The position numbers were made by a program, and so were the translations under genes. From NCBI GenBank assembly GCA_914767935.1, contig OU612043.1, positions 89,095,704 to 89,159,703 of the forward strand: a stretch of 64,000 bases of DNA. Reading direction: 5' to 3'. Of the stretch, positions 33,201-44,385 are shown piece after piece. Source of the DNA: Coremacera marginata (Eukaryota; Arthropoda; Insecta; Diptera; Sciomyzidae). The notes below the pieces were generated by a model. It saw only the letters and a list, made by a program, of their open reading frames with translations. It had not been told where the DNA came from and searched no databases. Each line of letters opens with the position of its first letter. Positions within the stretch are counted from its first letter, which is position 1.

Positions 33201-34968
33201 ATAAATTCAAAGGCTTAGTTATATTATTAAATTTAATCAGACTGCGTGTTTTGCCGAAATGTTGAATGGTCACGTTACCAATCCCTTTATATTGAGAATT
33301 TTGCGCGCTGTTAAATTTCAAATATGGATTAGCTGCAACCGCTAGGGATCGTCGTACAAAGCTACTGGAACTGCCCGTGTCAAATATACCGAAAAAATAA
33401 TCAAATTGTGGATTTTCTCCTTGGTCTTTATTCAAAGCGACACTTACCATTTGCTTATAATGAATACGTTCGGCTGATTTGTTGTCATCTAATACAGTTG
33501 CCACCGTCCTCATCGAACAGTCGCGAAATAAGTGATCGGAATTTCCACACTTGAAACAGGAGCCTCTTGGACGCTTTTCCTTCGTACAGTTGTATGCAAG
33601 ATGACCAAAGGCTGAACAGTTATAACACCTCATTTTTTGCAAAACTTCTCCGCTGCCCACTGTTGATACTATCTTGTTGTCTTCAATTAATTTTTCATAT
33701 TTTGGAATAATTATTTTAAATTCTGCGAGCGATGAAACATTGTAAAATATAGACGCTTTAGATGTCTTATCTCCTAGTCCTTGTATGATGTATTCAACCA
33801 AGTCGGATTCGATCACCGATGCATCTCTTGCGATTTCTTGCATTACCAGCGCATAATGATGCAAACTTTCATCTTTTCTTCTCCAGGAACGCTTTTCCAA
33901 CTTGTTGAAAATATCCTTCAGGCTTATTGGTTTATAAAATTCTCTTATAAGCTCCTCTTTTAACTGGTCCCAGGTTTGTACCGAGCTCATCTTCAAAAAC
34001 AATGCTGCACTTCCAGTGAGCATTCTGCGTGCAAAGAAAAATTTGTCCTCGTTTGTACAAGCGTAAACATTTGTAACGCCTTCAAAATCAGCTATCCATG
34101 TCTTCACGTCAATATTGTTTTCGCCACTGAACTTGGGCACGGCCGCTTCAATATCGCTGATATTCATGCTAAAATTTCGGGATGCATGTTGAGATTCGAG
34201 AAGCTGCAATTATTTTTTCAATTGCATTATACGCATTCGCTTGGTCAAAAATTGCTCAACTTGATCAAAATTTCCAACATCGTCCACAGTAATATTGCAA
34301 TTATCTGCGCTGATTTGTGAATCCTGCGACATTATTAAATCTCCTTGCTGCAAAGTCGTTGATATATTTGCTTGTTTCTGCTTACTCGTTGCATTTGCTT
34401 CGCAGAAATTAGTGATGCCTGAATTCAAATTTAACGATTCACACAATGCTAACTCGTTGCGTTGCTCTGTTGTCTGTCGTGTACTCGTTGAGTTGTTGGT
34501 AAATTTGCTAGCAGCCACGATTCCGATAGAATTTTCCGTTACGCCACCATTTTCCTCTGGAACGCTGTTGGTAACTTTCTTAGTAACCACGCTTCTAATG
34601 GAATTTTCCGTTGCACCATTTTCCTCTGCAGCTAAAAAATTCTGTTCTGCGTCAGTAGACACTACAGCTGCTTGGACTGAATGAAGTTGGCCAGTACTTG
34701 CAGCGCTTGCCGCTTGCGCACCATCCGTGCTAGTGGGTATCTCACCACCGCTGGAGTTTTCACCGAAGTCCAACACCTCACCGCTTGCTTCAGTGGGATG
34801 TGGAGGAGCTGCATTTACATCTGTAGGCGAGCCAATCACTTGCACCATTAGCTTCTTAAGTTGACAAATTGTCGCTGTTTCTGGGAATTTTATCCCAGCA
34901 TCTCGCAAGCTCCTTGCTATTTTTTCTCTTGGAACGCTGTCCATTCTTAAAACACTTAGAATTTTCAC
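30266..34968 (-). pseudogene. gag-pol of the mdg3-like element (two stops, one frameshift)
   Basis: 34968-34210: N-terminal gag with a SAP-like start and Ser/Thr-rich spacer, ending at an in-frame TAA directly followed in the same frame by 34209-32332. That part holds the gag core, two CCHC knuckles (CYNCSAFGHLAYNC, CFKCGNSDHLFRDC), protease (FDTGSSSSF) and RT fingers and palm (LDLKSGFHQIKM, RMPFGLKNGP). A second in-frame TAA falls four codons before YMDD. 32319-31096 carries YMDDIV, RNase H (HCDASSYGFGA, ETLAVIYA) and the integrase HHCC finger. A frameshift near 31130-31150 leads to 31081-30266 with the integrase core (VIDVFTKY, TDRGTGF, QVERVNRTL). Active elements of this type copy RNA into DNA in cytoplasmic particles and integrate it. 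Confidence 0.92.
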
Positions 34969-35067
34969 ACTTCTATTAGTGAGTCACTTTTTAAATATTG
35001 TTCGCTGTCACTTGTTTAATACTGTTCTGAAGTTTTTTTTTTTTTTTTTCAACCCCACATCTGATGT

Positions 35068-35232
35068 TGTAGTCTTTATTATTTCATTTTGCGATGATCT
35101 ACACGCTTCGACACATTAACAACGAATTAATATCCATGGAATAAATCTATTTAAACTTAGCGAATAATCGTTCACAATCGTTTTCCTAATGTTTTATCAA
35201 AAGTATTCACAATAGATCATTATTCTACTACA
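35068..35232 (-). repeat. 5' LTR of mdg3-like element
   Basis: 165 bp, 163 matching 29972-30136 by eye. On the minus strand it is followed by ACA and then TCAGATGTGGGGTTGAA (35048-35064), which resembles the T-arm side of tRNA-Leu a few bases in from its 3' end. Confidence 0.95.
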
Positions 35233-35391
35233 GAGTGAAAAATATATTACAAGAATTTTTTTTCTTGTAATTTGTTCAATTCTCTACAATAATAAAAAAA
35301 AATTTTGGAAAAATGTTTGTTTTTGACTGAGTTATGAGTTTTTAAAAAAGGTCTGTTTTCTCTGCCGCGAATGTCTTGTCCCACCTTAATG
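35233..35391. other. Spacer between mdg3-like and Penelope-like elements
   Basis: AT-rich; contains TTTTCTCTGCCGCGAATG, similar to the flank at 29929 (TTTTTTCTCTGCCGCCAG) on the other side of the LTR element. Nothing else seen. Confidence 0.4.
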
Positions 35392-35745
35392 AAATAATCA
35401 AAACAATGTCGGCTTTTCAAAAATTACTTTATAAGTACAATACTATAGAATACTATAGAATACGGGACCATTATCTCTGCTTACCGTATTGTTATTACTT
35501 AAATGTATACGTATAGACTCTACTATGTTTAATCTATTTAATCTTAGGTCTCTCTCTACTAATTTAAAATTGTCGAAATCGATTTTATGTTTGTTATTTA
35601 GTATATGTTCCGCTTACCCGCTCTTAAAAGGTTCAATCTTCTTGATATACTGTATGTGCCCCTTTGCCCGTACTCGCAATTCACGCCTCGTTTGACCAAA
35701 ATACACCGCATCGCAATCGTTTGTGTTAAATAAAATTTAACATTT
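35392..35745 (-). pseudogene. Inverted Penelope 3' fragment with GIY-YIG endonuclease
   Basis: On the minus strand the frame reads NTNDCDAVYFGQTRRELRVR, then AKGHIQYIKKIEPFKSG, a TAA, and EHILNNKHKIDFDNFKLVER. This is the C-terminal GIY-YIG endonuclease (YFGQT block) of a Penelope-like element. It retains about 54 bp that the main copy at 46250-46320 has lost, so it came from a different copy. Confidence 0.88.
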
Positions 35746-36107
35746 ACTAGTGATAACGCCCCGAAAATCGGGTGTACTTCCTTACTTCGCTTTGGAAATC
35801 ATACATTCTCATTTACCTTACAGCGAGTTCGTGTCTTAAGCCTTTTTGTCATTTTTGCAACTTTAAACGCTCATATCTGCTCAACGCTACCACTTATCAA
35901 AAATCTAATAATTTCCTGCATACCTACAGGTCATGACCTTCCTAATGATATATCAAGTGTTGCTGTAGCGTTTGTAGATTTGCTGGAATAAGGGGACCCT
36001 TACCGGAATAAATATATAGATACAATGACCACCAACCAAAAGGAGTTAAAACAAGTTTCAACAATTAAGACAGAAAGTATTTAAATTAAAGGTACACATA
36101 TATTTTT

Positions 36108-38836
36108 TTGTCCAAATGCAAGAAACAAAACATTGCACCAAATTTCATAAACATAAAGATAAATACAAAAAGTATTAGTGCTGTGAACGCAGTGAATTTT
36201 GCAAAACGAAGATGGTTATCAAATGAGCTTGACCATTGTTATACAAAACTCTCAACAACAAAACTATTGGCATATAAGTTAGATCGCACATTAGCTAATA
36301 CTTTCAATTGTTTTGAATGGGATATGTTCGAATCAGAGACCTGCAGCGAATCGTTTTTTTACGTTTCTAAATCACTCGTCAAAAACCGATTGCGAATGCG
36401 TGCGGTTGCGCACAACAACAACCACTTCCTCGCGAAGCATTCTCATAACAGCGATGAGCGACGAGTGCCACTGCTTTCACTCATCGCTCATTAAAAAGAC
36501 TGCTGAATTCTAAGCAACCTCAATGACTCTAGAGTTATTGAATGATTTGCGTGTACTTCAGTATTGGCGTTTTACTTTTGTTTTGTGTTTTACGTGTTTA
36601 TTAAGATAAATAGCCAGCTTCTAAGTTGGGGATCGCTAGTTCAAAGAATTAAATTGTAGCAAACATACTTTATATTTGTATGTTGTCTATTATTTGTTCC
36701 TTGTTGTTATTGTATTGTTTTTAATCAATTTTTCAATTCACTTTCACACTTGCAATGATGAACTGCTGAGAACCTTTATGTTTAGGGATGCCATAATGAA
36801 AGCAGCAATCCAAAATAAACAGGATTGCCGCGTTTAAAATTTTTCCAAAAATTATTAATATTTTTTTTTTGTTCAATAATATTTTCACAATTTTTCACTA
36901 ATTTCTATCAATAATATTTAAAATTTTTTTTTATTAAGTATATGTAAGTATATGTAAATATTTAAATATTTTTTTAATACTATTTTAAGATTTATTTTCA
37001 TACATTTGCCGAGTCCGCTAGTATTATATGTATATAATAATAAATTTATATATTAAATAATATGTCAACGGCAACACTGATGCGATTTCCCTTAATGACT
37101 CTAGAATCATAATAAATGACTCTAGAATCATTGAGCGGCATTCTTATGAGCGATGAGTGAAAGCGGCGGCACTCGTCGCTCATCGCTATTATGACGATGC
37201 TTCGCGTGGAAGTGGTGGTTGTTGTACTCAACCGCACGCACTCGCATTCGGATTTTGATGTATGATTTATAGTCATTCACTCGTTGCAGTTCTCTGGTTC
37301 GAATCACAATCACATATGAAGTGCTTAATCGCACTCAAAGCAGACATGGTAAAAAACAAGAAGAAATTAAAACAATTGAAATTAAATAGTTCACACAAAA
37401 AACGTGAGAAGAGAACCAGCAAATTTATACCTAATTTTTTAGTGAATCTTTTATCACAACAATTTAATGAAAGTGAAATCAATTTGCTAAACAAAGGACT
37501 CAATTTCGCGCTTCCATTAAATTTCTTTCCACTAAAAGAAACTATTGTCGGTATTGAATCCACGATAGTATCACGTGATTTAGGAAAAAGAAACAATATC
37601 CGCATATTGACCAAATCTGTTTTGAAAAACAAACGATTCAAACGTAAAAAGTCAACCGAAGACTTACATCAAACTATTAAATTAATCAGCAAAAAAGATG
37701 TTTTTATCATGAAAGCGGACAAATGTAATAGCGTCGTAGTCTTCGACAAAAGACATTATGATGATAACTTGAAAAATCTTATTAACGATGGTCCCTATAA
37801 ACAAGTGTCAAATCCCCTGAACAAAGAATGCATGCATGCACTAGCGAAATGGTTAGTAAACAGATTCGCATCACTCAAATCATTTGACAATTTCTCAATA
37901 AAAAACTCGTTTGAATTAATAGCATGCTGCAAAAATAGCGTAGTAAGAAGTGATGAAATATTAGTTTCGTTCGACATAAAATCTTATTTTCCAAGCGTAC
38001 CCGCTAAGTTGGCTCTGAATGCGCTAGAACGTTGGTTGGATCGACAAAACATCAATCATTTGGAAAAAGCAGCGTTATTGAAATTGACACAAGTGTGTAT
38101 GGAACAGTCATACTTCCAGTTTAGAGATAGATTTTACCTGCAAACAGAAGGTACAGCAATGGGTAATCTACTGTCGCCGTTCTTATGTAATGCATTTATG
38201 AACACACTTGACGAAAAAATGAGAAATGAGTTGTTCCCTCGTTTTTGGCGTCGGTACGTGGATGATATGTTGACTTTTGTCAAAAAAGATGAAGATCAAG
38301 ATATACTGATATTCATCAACAGCATCAACGAACATATACAGTTATGAGGGTCAGATCCCGTTCCTGGACTTAATGTTGTCATACAACGATCAGGACAAAA
38401 TCGAATTTGACATTTTTCGAAAATCAACCTCGACACAACGTTTCATCCCAGTTGAGTCAAATCACCACCCAGCACAGAAATACGCCGCTTTTAATTCGAT
38501 AGTTTTTCGGTTATGTAATGTCCCGCTAACTCCAGAAAATTATCAAAAAGAATTATCATATATAATAGCATTGAAAAACTATTGAAAAAACTTAGAAAAA
38601 ATACTCTGATAAAAGATTGCAGCTCGCTATTGCCGTGGAGAGATAAACCGAATAGAGTATCTTTAAATTTTTGTCCGTCGGTTTTCAACAAATTGCAGGT
38701 ATGTTTCAATAAAACAAATATCAAATTTGCACCCAGCATTAATTATAAAATCGGAACTATGTTACATAACACTAAAGACAAAATACCATCAATCGAACAA
38801 CCTGGAGTATACAAGTTAACATTAGGAAACTGCTGA
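36108..38836 (+). pseudogene. Penelope-like ORF: N-terminus and reverse transcriptase
   Basis: The N-terminal part runs from about 36108 to ECWDMF-type codons at 36325, where the hAT-like element enters. The frame resumes exactly at 37305 and runs to 38347 with SEINLLNKGL, DKCNSVVVFDK, VSFDIKSYFPSVP, TEGTAMGNLLSPF and YVDDMLTF, the Penelope RT signatures. A frameshift at about 38340 and another at about 38582 separate the thumb region (38373-38585) and linker (38582-38836), ending at GVY of the GIY motif, where gypsy entered. The remaining endonuclease codons continue at 46247-46402 with LLNNKHKIDFDNFKLVEREL but lack part of the motif. The element would copy RNA at nicked DNA; this copy cannot. 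Confidence 0.9.
36334..37296. mobile_element. hAT-like 963-bp element inside the Penelope ORF
   Basis: Ends CAGAGA...TCTCTG, flanked by the exact 8-bp duplication GTTCGAAT (36326-36333 and 37297-37304). Arms of about 210 bp (36334-36545; 37085-37296) are imperfect inverted repeats and include ATGAGCGA/TCGCTCAT-rich blocks, which give open frames in both directions that are not genes. The core is AT-rich. Dropping one TSD copy and the element leaves the Penelope frame continuous, so the insertion was precise. Confidence 0.92.
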
Positions 38837-39110
38837 TCATGCATTTTCCCACCAAATGCATATAAGCACCAAATTCTGAACTAAGCTGGATGCAACCTGA
38901 TGCCTGCATGCGAGGGACTCGTCTACAAAACGTGTGACGCTGGCAACGGCTCATGCAGTTACAACAACAACAATAATCCCAAACAGTTTAAGGTTTCTTG
39001 AATAAGTAAAGAATATTATTAGGTTAGTTTAAGTTTAGTTTTGATTAAGTTAAGTCAAAGAAATGAAATAAAGATATTTTTTTTAAATAAAATCAAGAGA
39101 TTTTATTAAT
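38814..39110 (+). repeat. Gypsy 5' LTR
   Basis: Begins AGTTAACATTAGG and ends TTTTATTAAT next to the primer site; the final LTR base probably overlaps the primer site. AAATAAAGATATTTT near the end may supply a poly(A) signal. A short minus-strand frame (38772-38954) is not a gene. Confidence 0.93.
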
Positions 39111-39128
39111 TGGCGCCCGAGCAGGGAC
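39111..39128 (+). promoter_or_regulatory. Primer binding site, tRNA-Lys type
   Basis: TGGCGCCCGAGCAGGGAC directly follows the 5' LTR and matches the 3' end complement of tRNA-Lys(UUU) except at about one base, as expected for gypsy-group elements. The leader from here to 39837 is non-coding. Confidence 0.9.
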
Positions 39129-39837
39129 CTTCAAAAGTGCAGTACTCAGTTATAAAGTGAAAAAACTAATTGCAGACAATTAAAAGAAATTCCTAAAAAA
39201 GCTTTATTACAAAAGAAATCTAAAAAAAATTCGTGAACTTTAAAAATCAACAAGATAAGGAAATCCTAAAAACGTTTCAAATTTTGAACACAATTTAAAG
39301 TGGAATAATAATAAAAATCCTAAAAAAGTTTTTATAAAATCTGCAAACTTAATAACTGTTAAGAGTTGTTGAAATAAATAAGTGAAAAAATCCTAAGAAA
39401 GTTTTGAACTATTTATTCGAACAATTCTAAGATCCTAAAAAAGTCTAAAAGTACTTTCGGTGTGAAACCTAAAAACTTTTCCCGGAATCCAACTAAATAA
39501 AGACGTCAAAGGAAGCCTTGAGTCACCGCTGCAGATTAAGCACCTCATCGGAAAAAAAAGGATTACTTTCAAGACATCAGTTGGAGGCACAAATGATGGT
39601 TCCCGTAGTTTTAGTACAGTAAGTTAAGAATTTAAGTTATCAGAAAATATTATTAAGCGTGCTAAAATAAAAAATTATATTGATAATAATAATTTAATTA
39701 TATAATTCAATTCAACCAAAGAAATAATTCGCTGAATTTGATTCACAGAAGCAAGAAATAAAACAAAAAATAATACCATTGAAGTAATTTAAAGTAAACA
39801 TTTTAACGAAAATAATAATTTTACAATTCATTCCAAT

Positions 39838-41265
39838 ATGGCAAACGAAAATGAGCCAAGTGATCTAGCCGATCGGCTAGGAAACCTTTCCCTATCATCC
39901 TCATCCCAATTGATAAACGACCAACCGACAATAGGTACAAGTAGATATGCAAATACTTACACGAACTTGACTGACCGAATACGACAAATAGTAACAGAAG
40001 TATTAGACAACAATAGCAATCCATTTGTGGAAGATGAAATGGACGAAACAATACCGACCACTAGAACAAGCGATTTATCTGGTATGGAAAAAATACCAGA
40101 TGTTGTAAAATGCTTACGCGAATTTTCAGGAAATCCGAGTGAGTTTATTTCAGTTAAAAGGAGTGTAGATAGAATTCTTAAACTGTACGAACCGATACGG
40201 GGCACACCAAAATATTTTGGAATTTTGAGTGTGATAAGAAACAAAATTGTAGGCCATGCTGATATAGCACTGGAATCCTATAACACACCACTTAATTGGA
40301 AGAAAATTTCAAAATGTTTAATCTTGCATTATGCATATAAAAGTGACCTCGGAACGCTAGAATACCAACTGACGACATTAGTACAAGGTCATTCATCTAT
40401 TCCAGACTTTTACCAACAAGTGTACCAACACTTGTCGCTTATCTTGAACAAGTTAGGATGTATGGAATTGAGCAATGAATCTCTTTCAATAATGACTCAA
40501 ACATACCGTCAAAAAGCGTTAGACACATTTATAAGAGGACTGCGAGGAGATCTTCCAAGGCTTCTCAGCATTCGAGAACCAAATGACCTCCCACAGGCAC
40601 TTCATCTGTGTCTTAAATTAGATAATGTAAATTATAGAACACATCATGCCCTGAATAGTCATGCAACCCAAAATAGATTTTCGAATAATTCCATAACACC
40701 ACAAGTACCGCCAAGAAACAGGATTAGTCATAAACCCGCCTTTCGATCGCAATTCTTTCCTGAACTAGCATGTTTCCCACAACATCCACCAAGACCCCAA
40801 CAATTTTTACCAAGGCCTCAACAATTCCCCATGAGGACAGAACCGTTCAATAACCAATAATTTCCAACTCAAAACAGATGGAATTTACCACCCAAACCAC
40901 AGCCAAGGCCAGAGCCCATGGAAATAGACAGAACCATTCAATCAAGAATGGTTAACTACCAAAATAGACCAACTTCCTCTCCTCAAAACCATAGATTCCA
41001 AACAAATCAAATTAGATACCAAAATGCATACCAGTCCCAACCGCAAAAAAGAAATAACAGTTCTGACCAACATCATCAAATTCCTAATAAATTCCAAAGA
41101 TCATACTATACAGATACGCAAGAGATTAATAATGTCAATAACAATTTAGAGGACGAAATTGAAAATTACAACTTCGACCAAACTCTTTTAGAGTACAATC
41201 AATCAAATTTTTATGAACAAGAAGAACAAATAGAGGACTCACAGGACGTTCATTTTTTAGATTAA
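39838..41265 (+). pseudogene. Gypsy gag with one in-frame stop
   Basis: ATG at 39838 opens a 475-codon Gag: a Ser-rich N-terminus, a helical capsid-like middle (about residues 85-280) and a long Gln/Asn/Pro-rich C-terminus without a CCHC knuckle, as usual in this group. A TAA at 40858-40860 (CAATAATTT) interrupts it after codon 340 and the same frame continues to TAA at 41263-41265. Gag forms the particle that packages element RNA. Confidence 0.9.
41253..41259 (+). promoter_or_regulatory. -1 ribosomal frameshift heptamer (TTTTTTA)
   Basis: T TTT TTA is phased exactly as X XXY YYZ in the gag frame, four nt upstream of the gag stop. A -1 slip enters the pol frame, which is open from 41259. The same heptamer type is used by several retroviruses. 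No downstream pseudoknot was worked out. Confidence 0.8.
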
Positions 41266-44200
41266 ATTACTCTTCGTTACCATATTACGAACTGCAAACG
41301 AAGGGTAGAAAAATTGTTAAGATCCTGCTTGATACAGGATCCAATAAAAATTATATTAAAGAACGTTACATACGAAATCCAATACCAAATCAGAATCCAT
41401 TTTTCGCTAATTCAATAGCAGGGAAAATAAAAATTACCCACCACGCTATGCTCGATATTTTTGGACCTGATTTCAAGAAAATTAAATTCTTTATCCTACC
41501 AGGCTTAGATAAATTTGATGGTATTTTAGGCAACGATACCATGAAAGAACTCAAAACGACAATCCACACCGAAAAAAACTATTTCACACTTAACGATAAA
41601 TATAATTTTCCTTTTAAACAGTTAAAAACAAAATCCGTAAAAACCATTAATATTCGCACCTCTCACCTTAGTGACAATCAAGAAAAAAAATTGACACATT
41701 TAATAAATCTTTTTACCAATCTCTTCTCAGATTCAAACGAAAAACTAACCTTCGTAACCACAGTCAAAGGAGAAATAAGAACCACTTCTGATAATCCCAT
41801 TTATACAAGACCATATCCTTACCCCAGAGCTTTAAAAGATGAAGTTGAAAAACAAATAAATGAACTTCTCGAAAATAAAATTATTCGACCCTCCAGATCT
41901 CCCTACAACTCTCCTATAATAATAGTACCAAAAAAATTAGATGCATCCGGTAAAAAGAAGTACCGCTTGGTTATAGACTACAGGAAATTAAATTCTGTAG
42001 CTATCGCTGATAAATATCCCATCCCAGACATAAATGAAGTTCTTAATAACCTAGGTCATAATATGTTTTTCTCAATAATCGATTTAAAAAGTGATTTTCA
42101 TCAAATACCACTTAAAGAGGAAGACATTGAAAAAACCGCATTTGCGATCAATAATGGTAAATACGAGTTCACTCGGCTACCATTTGGTTTGAAAAACTCG
42201 CCCTCAATTTTTCAACGTGCTCTAGACGACATCATCAGAGAGCACATAGGAATACGATGTTACGACAACATAGACGACATCATAATCTTTGGAAAATCTG
42301 AACAAGAACATTTTGACAATTTGGCAATAATTTTTAAAACCCTTGAAGATGCTAATTTAAAGGTACAGATTGATAAATGTGAATTTTTCAAGACAGAGGT
42401 TGAATTTTTAGGCTTTACAGTATCAAAAGATGGAATTAAAACTAATAAGTCGAAAGTAAAAGCCATAGTTGAATTTCCAATTCCCCAGACCTTGCGTGAT
42501 TTGAGATCCTTTTTAGGAATGTCAGGATATTATAGACGCTTTATTCGTGACTATGCTAAGCTGGCTAAGCCTCTGACATCCCTTCTCAGGGGGGAAGATG
42601 GACATGTGTCCAAACATCAGTCAAAGAACAAACGCATAACACTAGGTCAAGAAGCGTTAAATGCTTTCGATAAGATAAAGAACACGTTAATTTCAAACGA
42701 CATCTTACTTCACTATCCAGACTTCAATAAAGCGTTCGAACTTACTACAGATGCTTCGAACTATGCAATCGGAGCCGTACTTGCACAAGATGGAAAACCC
42801 ATCACGTTTTTGTCAAGAAGCCTAAACAAAACAGAAGAGGCGTACGCGACAAATGAAAAAGAAATGCTTTCAATTATATGGGCACTAGGTTCTTTAAGAA
42901 ATTATCTTTACGGAGCAAGAAAAATTGTAATTTTTACCGACCATCAACCGCTGACGTTCGCATTAAGTAACAAGAATACCAATACAAAAATGAAGCGTTG
43001 GAAAGCAATCCTAGAGGAGTATAACTACGAACCTAAGTACACTCCAGGCAAATCCAATGTCGTTGCAGATGCTTTATCACGCCCACCAATAACTAGCGTT
43101 AACGCGCTTACATCAACTGCACACAGCGATGAAAGCTCATCACATGACTTAATACCATGTGTAGAAGTTCCAATTAATGTCTTTCATAATCAAATAGTTC
43201 TTAAAATAGGAAATGAATCCAGTTATCAATTAAAAATTCCTTTTCCTGGTTACCAAAGGCATATCACTATCGAAAGAAATTTCACTGAAGATAATAAATT
43301 TATTTAAAAGATATCTGAACCCAAATTTGTTAAATGGTCTATCAGACCCAGAAACTATAATGCAGCTTATTCAAGACTTATACGTTCGACATTTCTCATC
43401 ATACAGAATACGATACACTCAACTATGTGTAGAAGACGTAATTAACGAGGACAGACAGGATGAAATAATTATAGAGACCCACAATAGAGCTCACAGAGGA
43501 GCCACGGAAAATAAAATTCAAATACTAGAACACTATTATTTCTCTAAAATGGCAGCAAAAATTAAAAATAAAATTAAATTATGTTCAATCTGCAAGTCTT
43601 ATAAATACGAACGACACCCCAATATTACCAAACTTAACAAAACTCCAATACCAACTTACCCAGGACACACAATCCATATTGACATTTTCTCAACCAACAA
43701 CCACCGTGTACTTACAGCAATAGATAAATTCACGAAATATGCAGTAGCAAAAATAATAAAATCCCGAGCCATTGAAGATGTAAGAAGACCACTACGTGAT
43801 ATTTTATTCTTCTTTGGTGTCCCAACCTCTGTTGTCATGGACAACTAAGGTTCATTTAATTCAAATTCCATTTTATTTATGATGAGAGAAGAACTCAGAA
43901 TAAATGTCTTTACAATACCACCATATAAGAGCGAAGTAAATGGTCAAGTGGAACGGTTCCACTCAACCTTAACAGAAATCATGAGATGTATTAATAAACA
44001 AAATCCATCCAGGAACTTCGAAGAACTACTTGAGAGGGCAGTAAATGAATACAATCATACCGTGCACTCCACAGTTAATAAAAAACCCGTAGATCTTTAT
44101 TTTGGCAGAAATGTAAGCTTTGATCCTGACGACTATGATCGTACTAGAGCTACAAACGTGGAGAAACTTTTACAAAAACAAAACAAAGACATAGCTTATC

Positions 44201-44385
44201 ATAATAGAAAAAGAAAAGAACCAAAGAACTATAATGAAGGTGATATAATTTATGCTAAACATAACAAAAGATTAGGCAATAAACTTTCAAGACGATACAC
44301 TAGAGAAATTGTTGTAGAAAATAAGAATTCAACAGTTAAAACTCAATCTGGCAAAATAATTCACAAAGACAATATTCGAAATTGA
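41259..44385 (+). pseudogene. Gypsy pol: protease, RT, RNase H, integrase (damaged)
   Basis: Protease LLDTGSNKNYI at about residue 25; RT with PSRSPYNSPII, the LKSDFHQI block, RLPFGLKNSPSIFQ and NIDDIIIFG; RNase H with TTDASNYAIGA and FTDHQPLTF; then integrase. Two catalytic-region oddities: NIDD where the family has Y-x-D-D, and D for G in LKSGFHQI. A one-base frameshift at about 43300 moves to frame 43327-43848, which ends at a TAA right after VVMDN in the integrase DDE core; the same frame resumes and carries VNGQVERFHSTLTE to 44385. Not functional as read. Confidence 0.92.

Larger units (their letters stand above)
29972..35232 (-). mobile_element. mdg3-like Ty3/gypsy retrotransposon, complete
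   Basis: 5,261 bp in minus orientation, flanked by the 4-bp duplication GAGT (29968-29971 and 35233-35236). Two 165-bp LTRs (TGTAGT...ACTACA) differ at two positions, so insertion is fairly recent. The internal region codes gag, protease, RT, RNase H and integrase in one frame apart from two in-frame stops and one frameshift. No env. Placement in the mdg3/micropia/blastopia group is inferred from the short LTRs, the 4-bp duplication and an internal tRNA-Leu-like primer site. Confidence 0.93.

Noticed and set aside
36346..37334. Open frames with repeated Ser/Asp/Arg-rich peptides on both strands
   Set aside because: They are reads through the inverted arms of the hAT-like element, not a gene pair.
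38772..38954. Short minus-strand ORF repeated at 45896-46087
   Set aside because: Both copies lie in the two gypsy LTRs; duplication reflects the LTRs, not a gene family.
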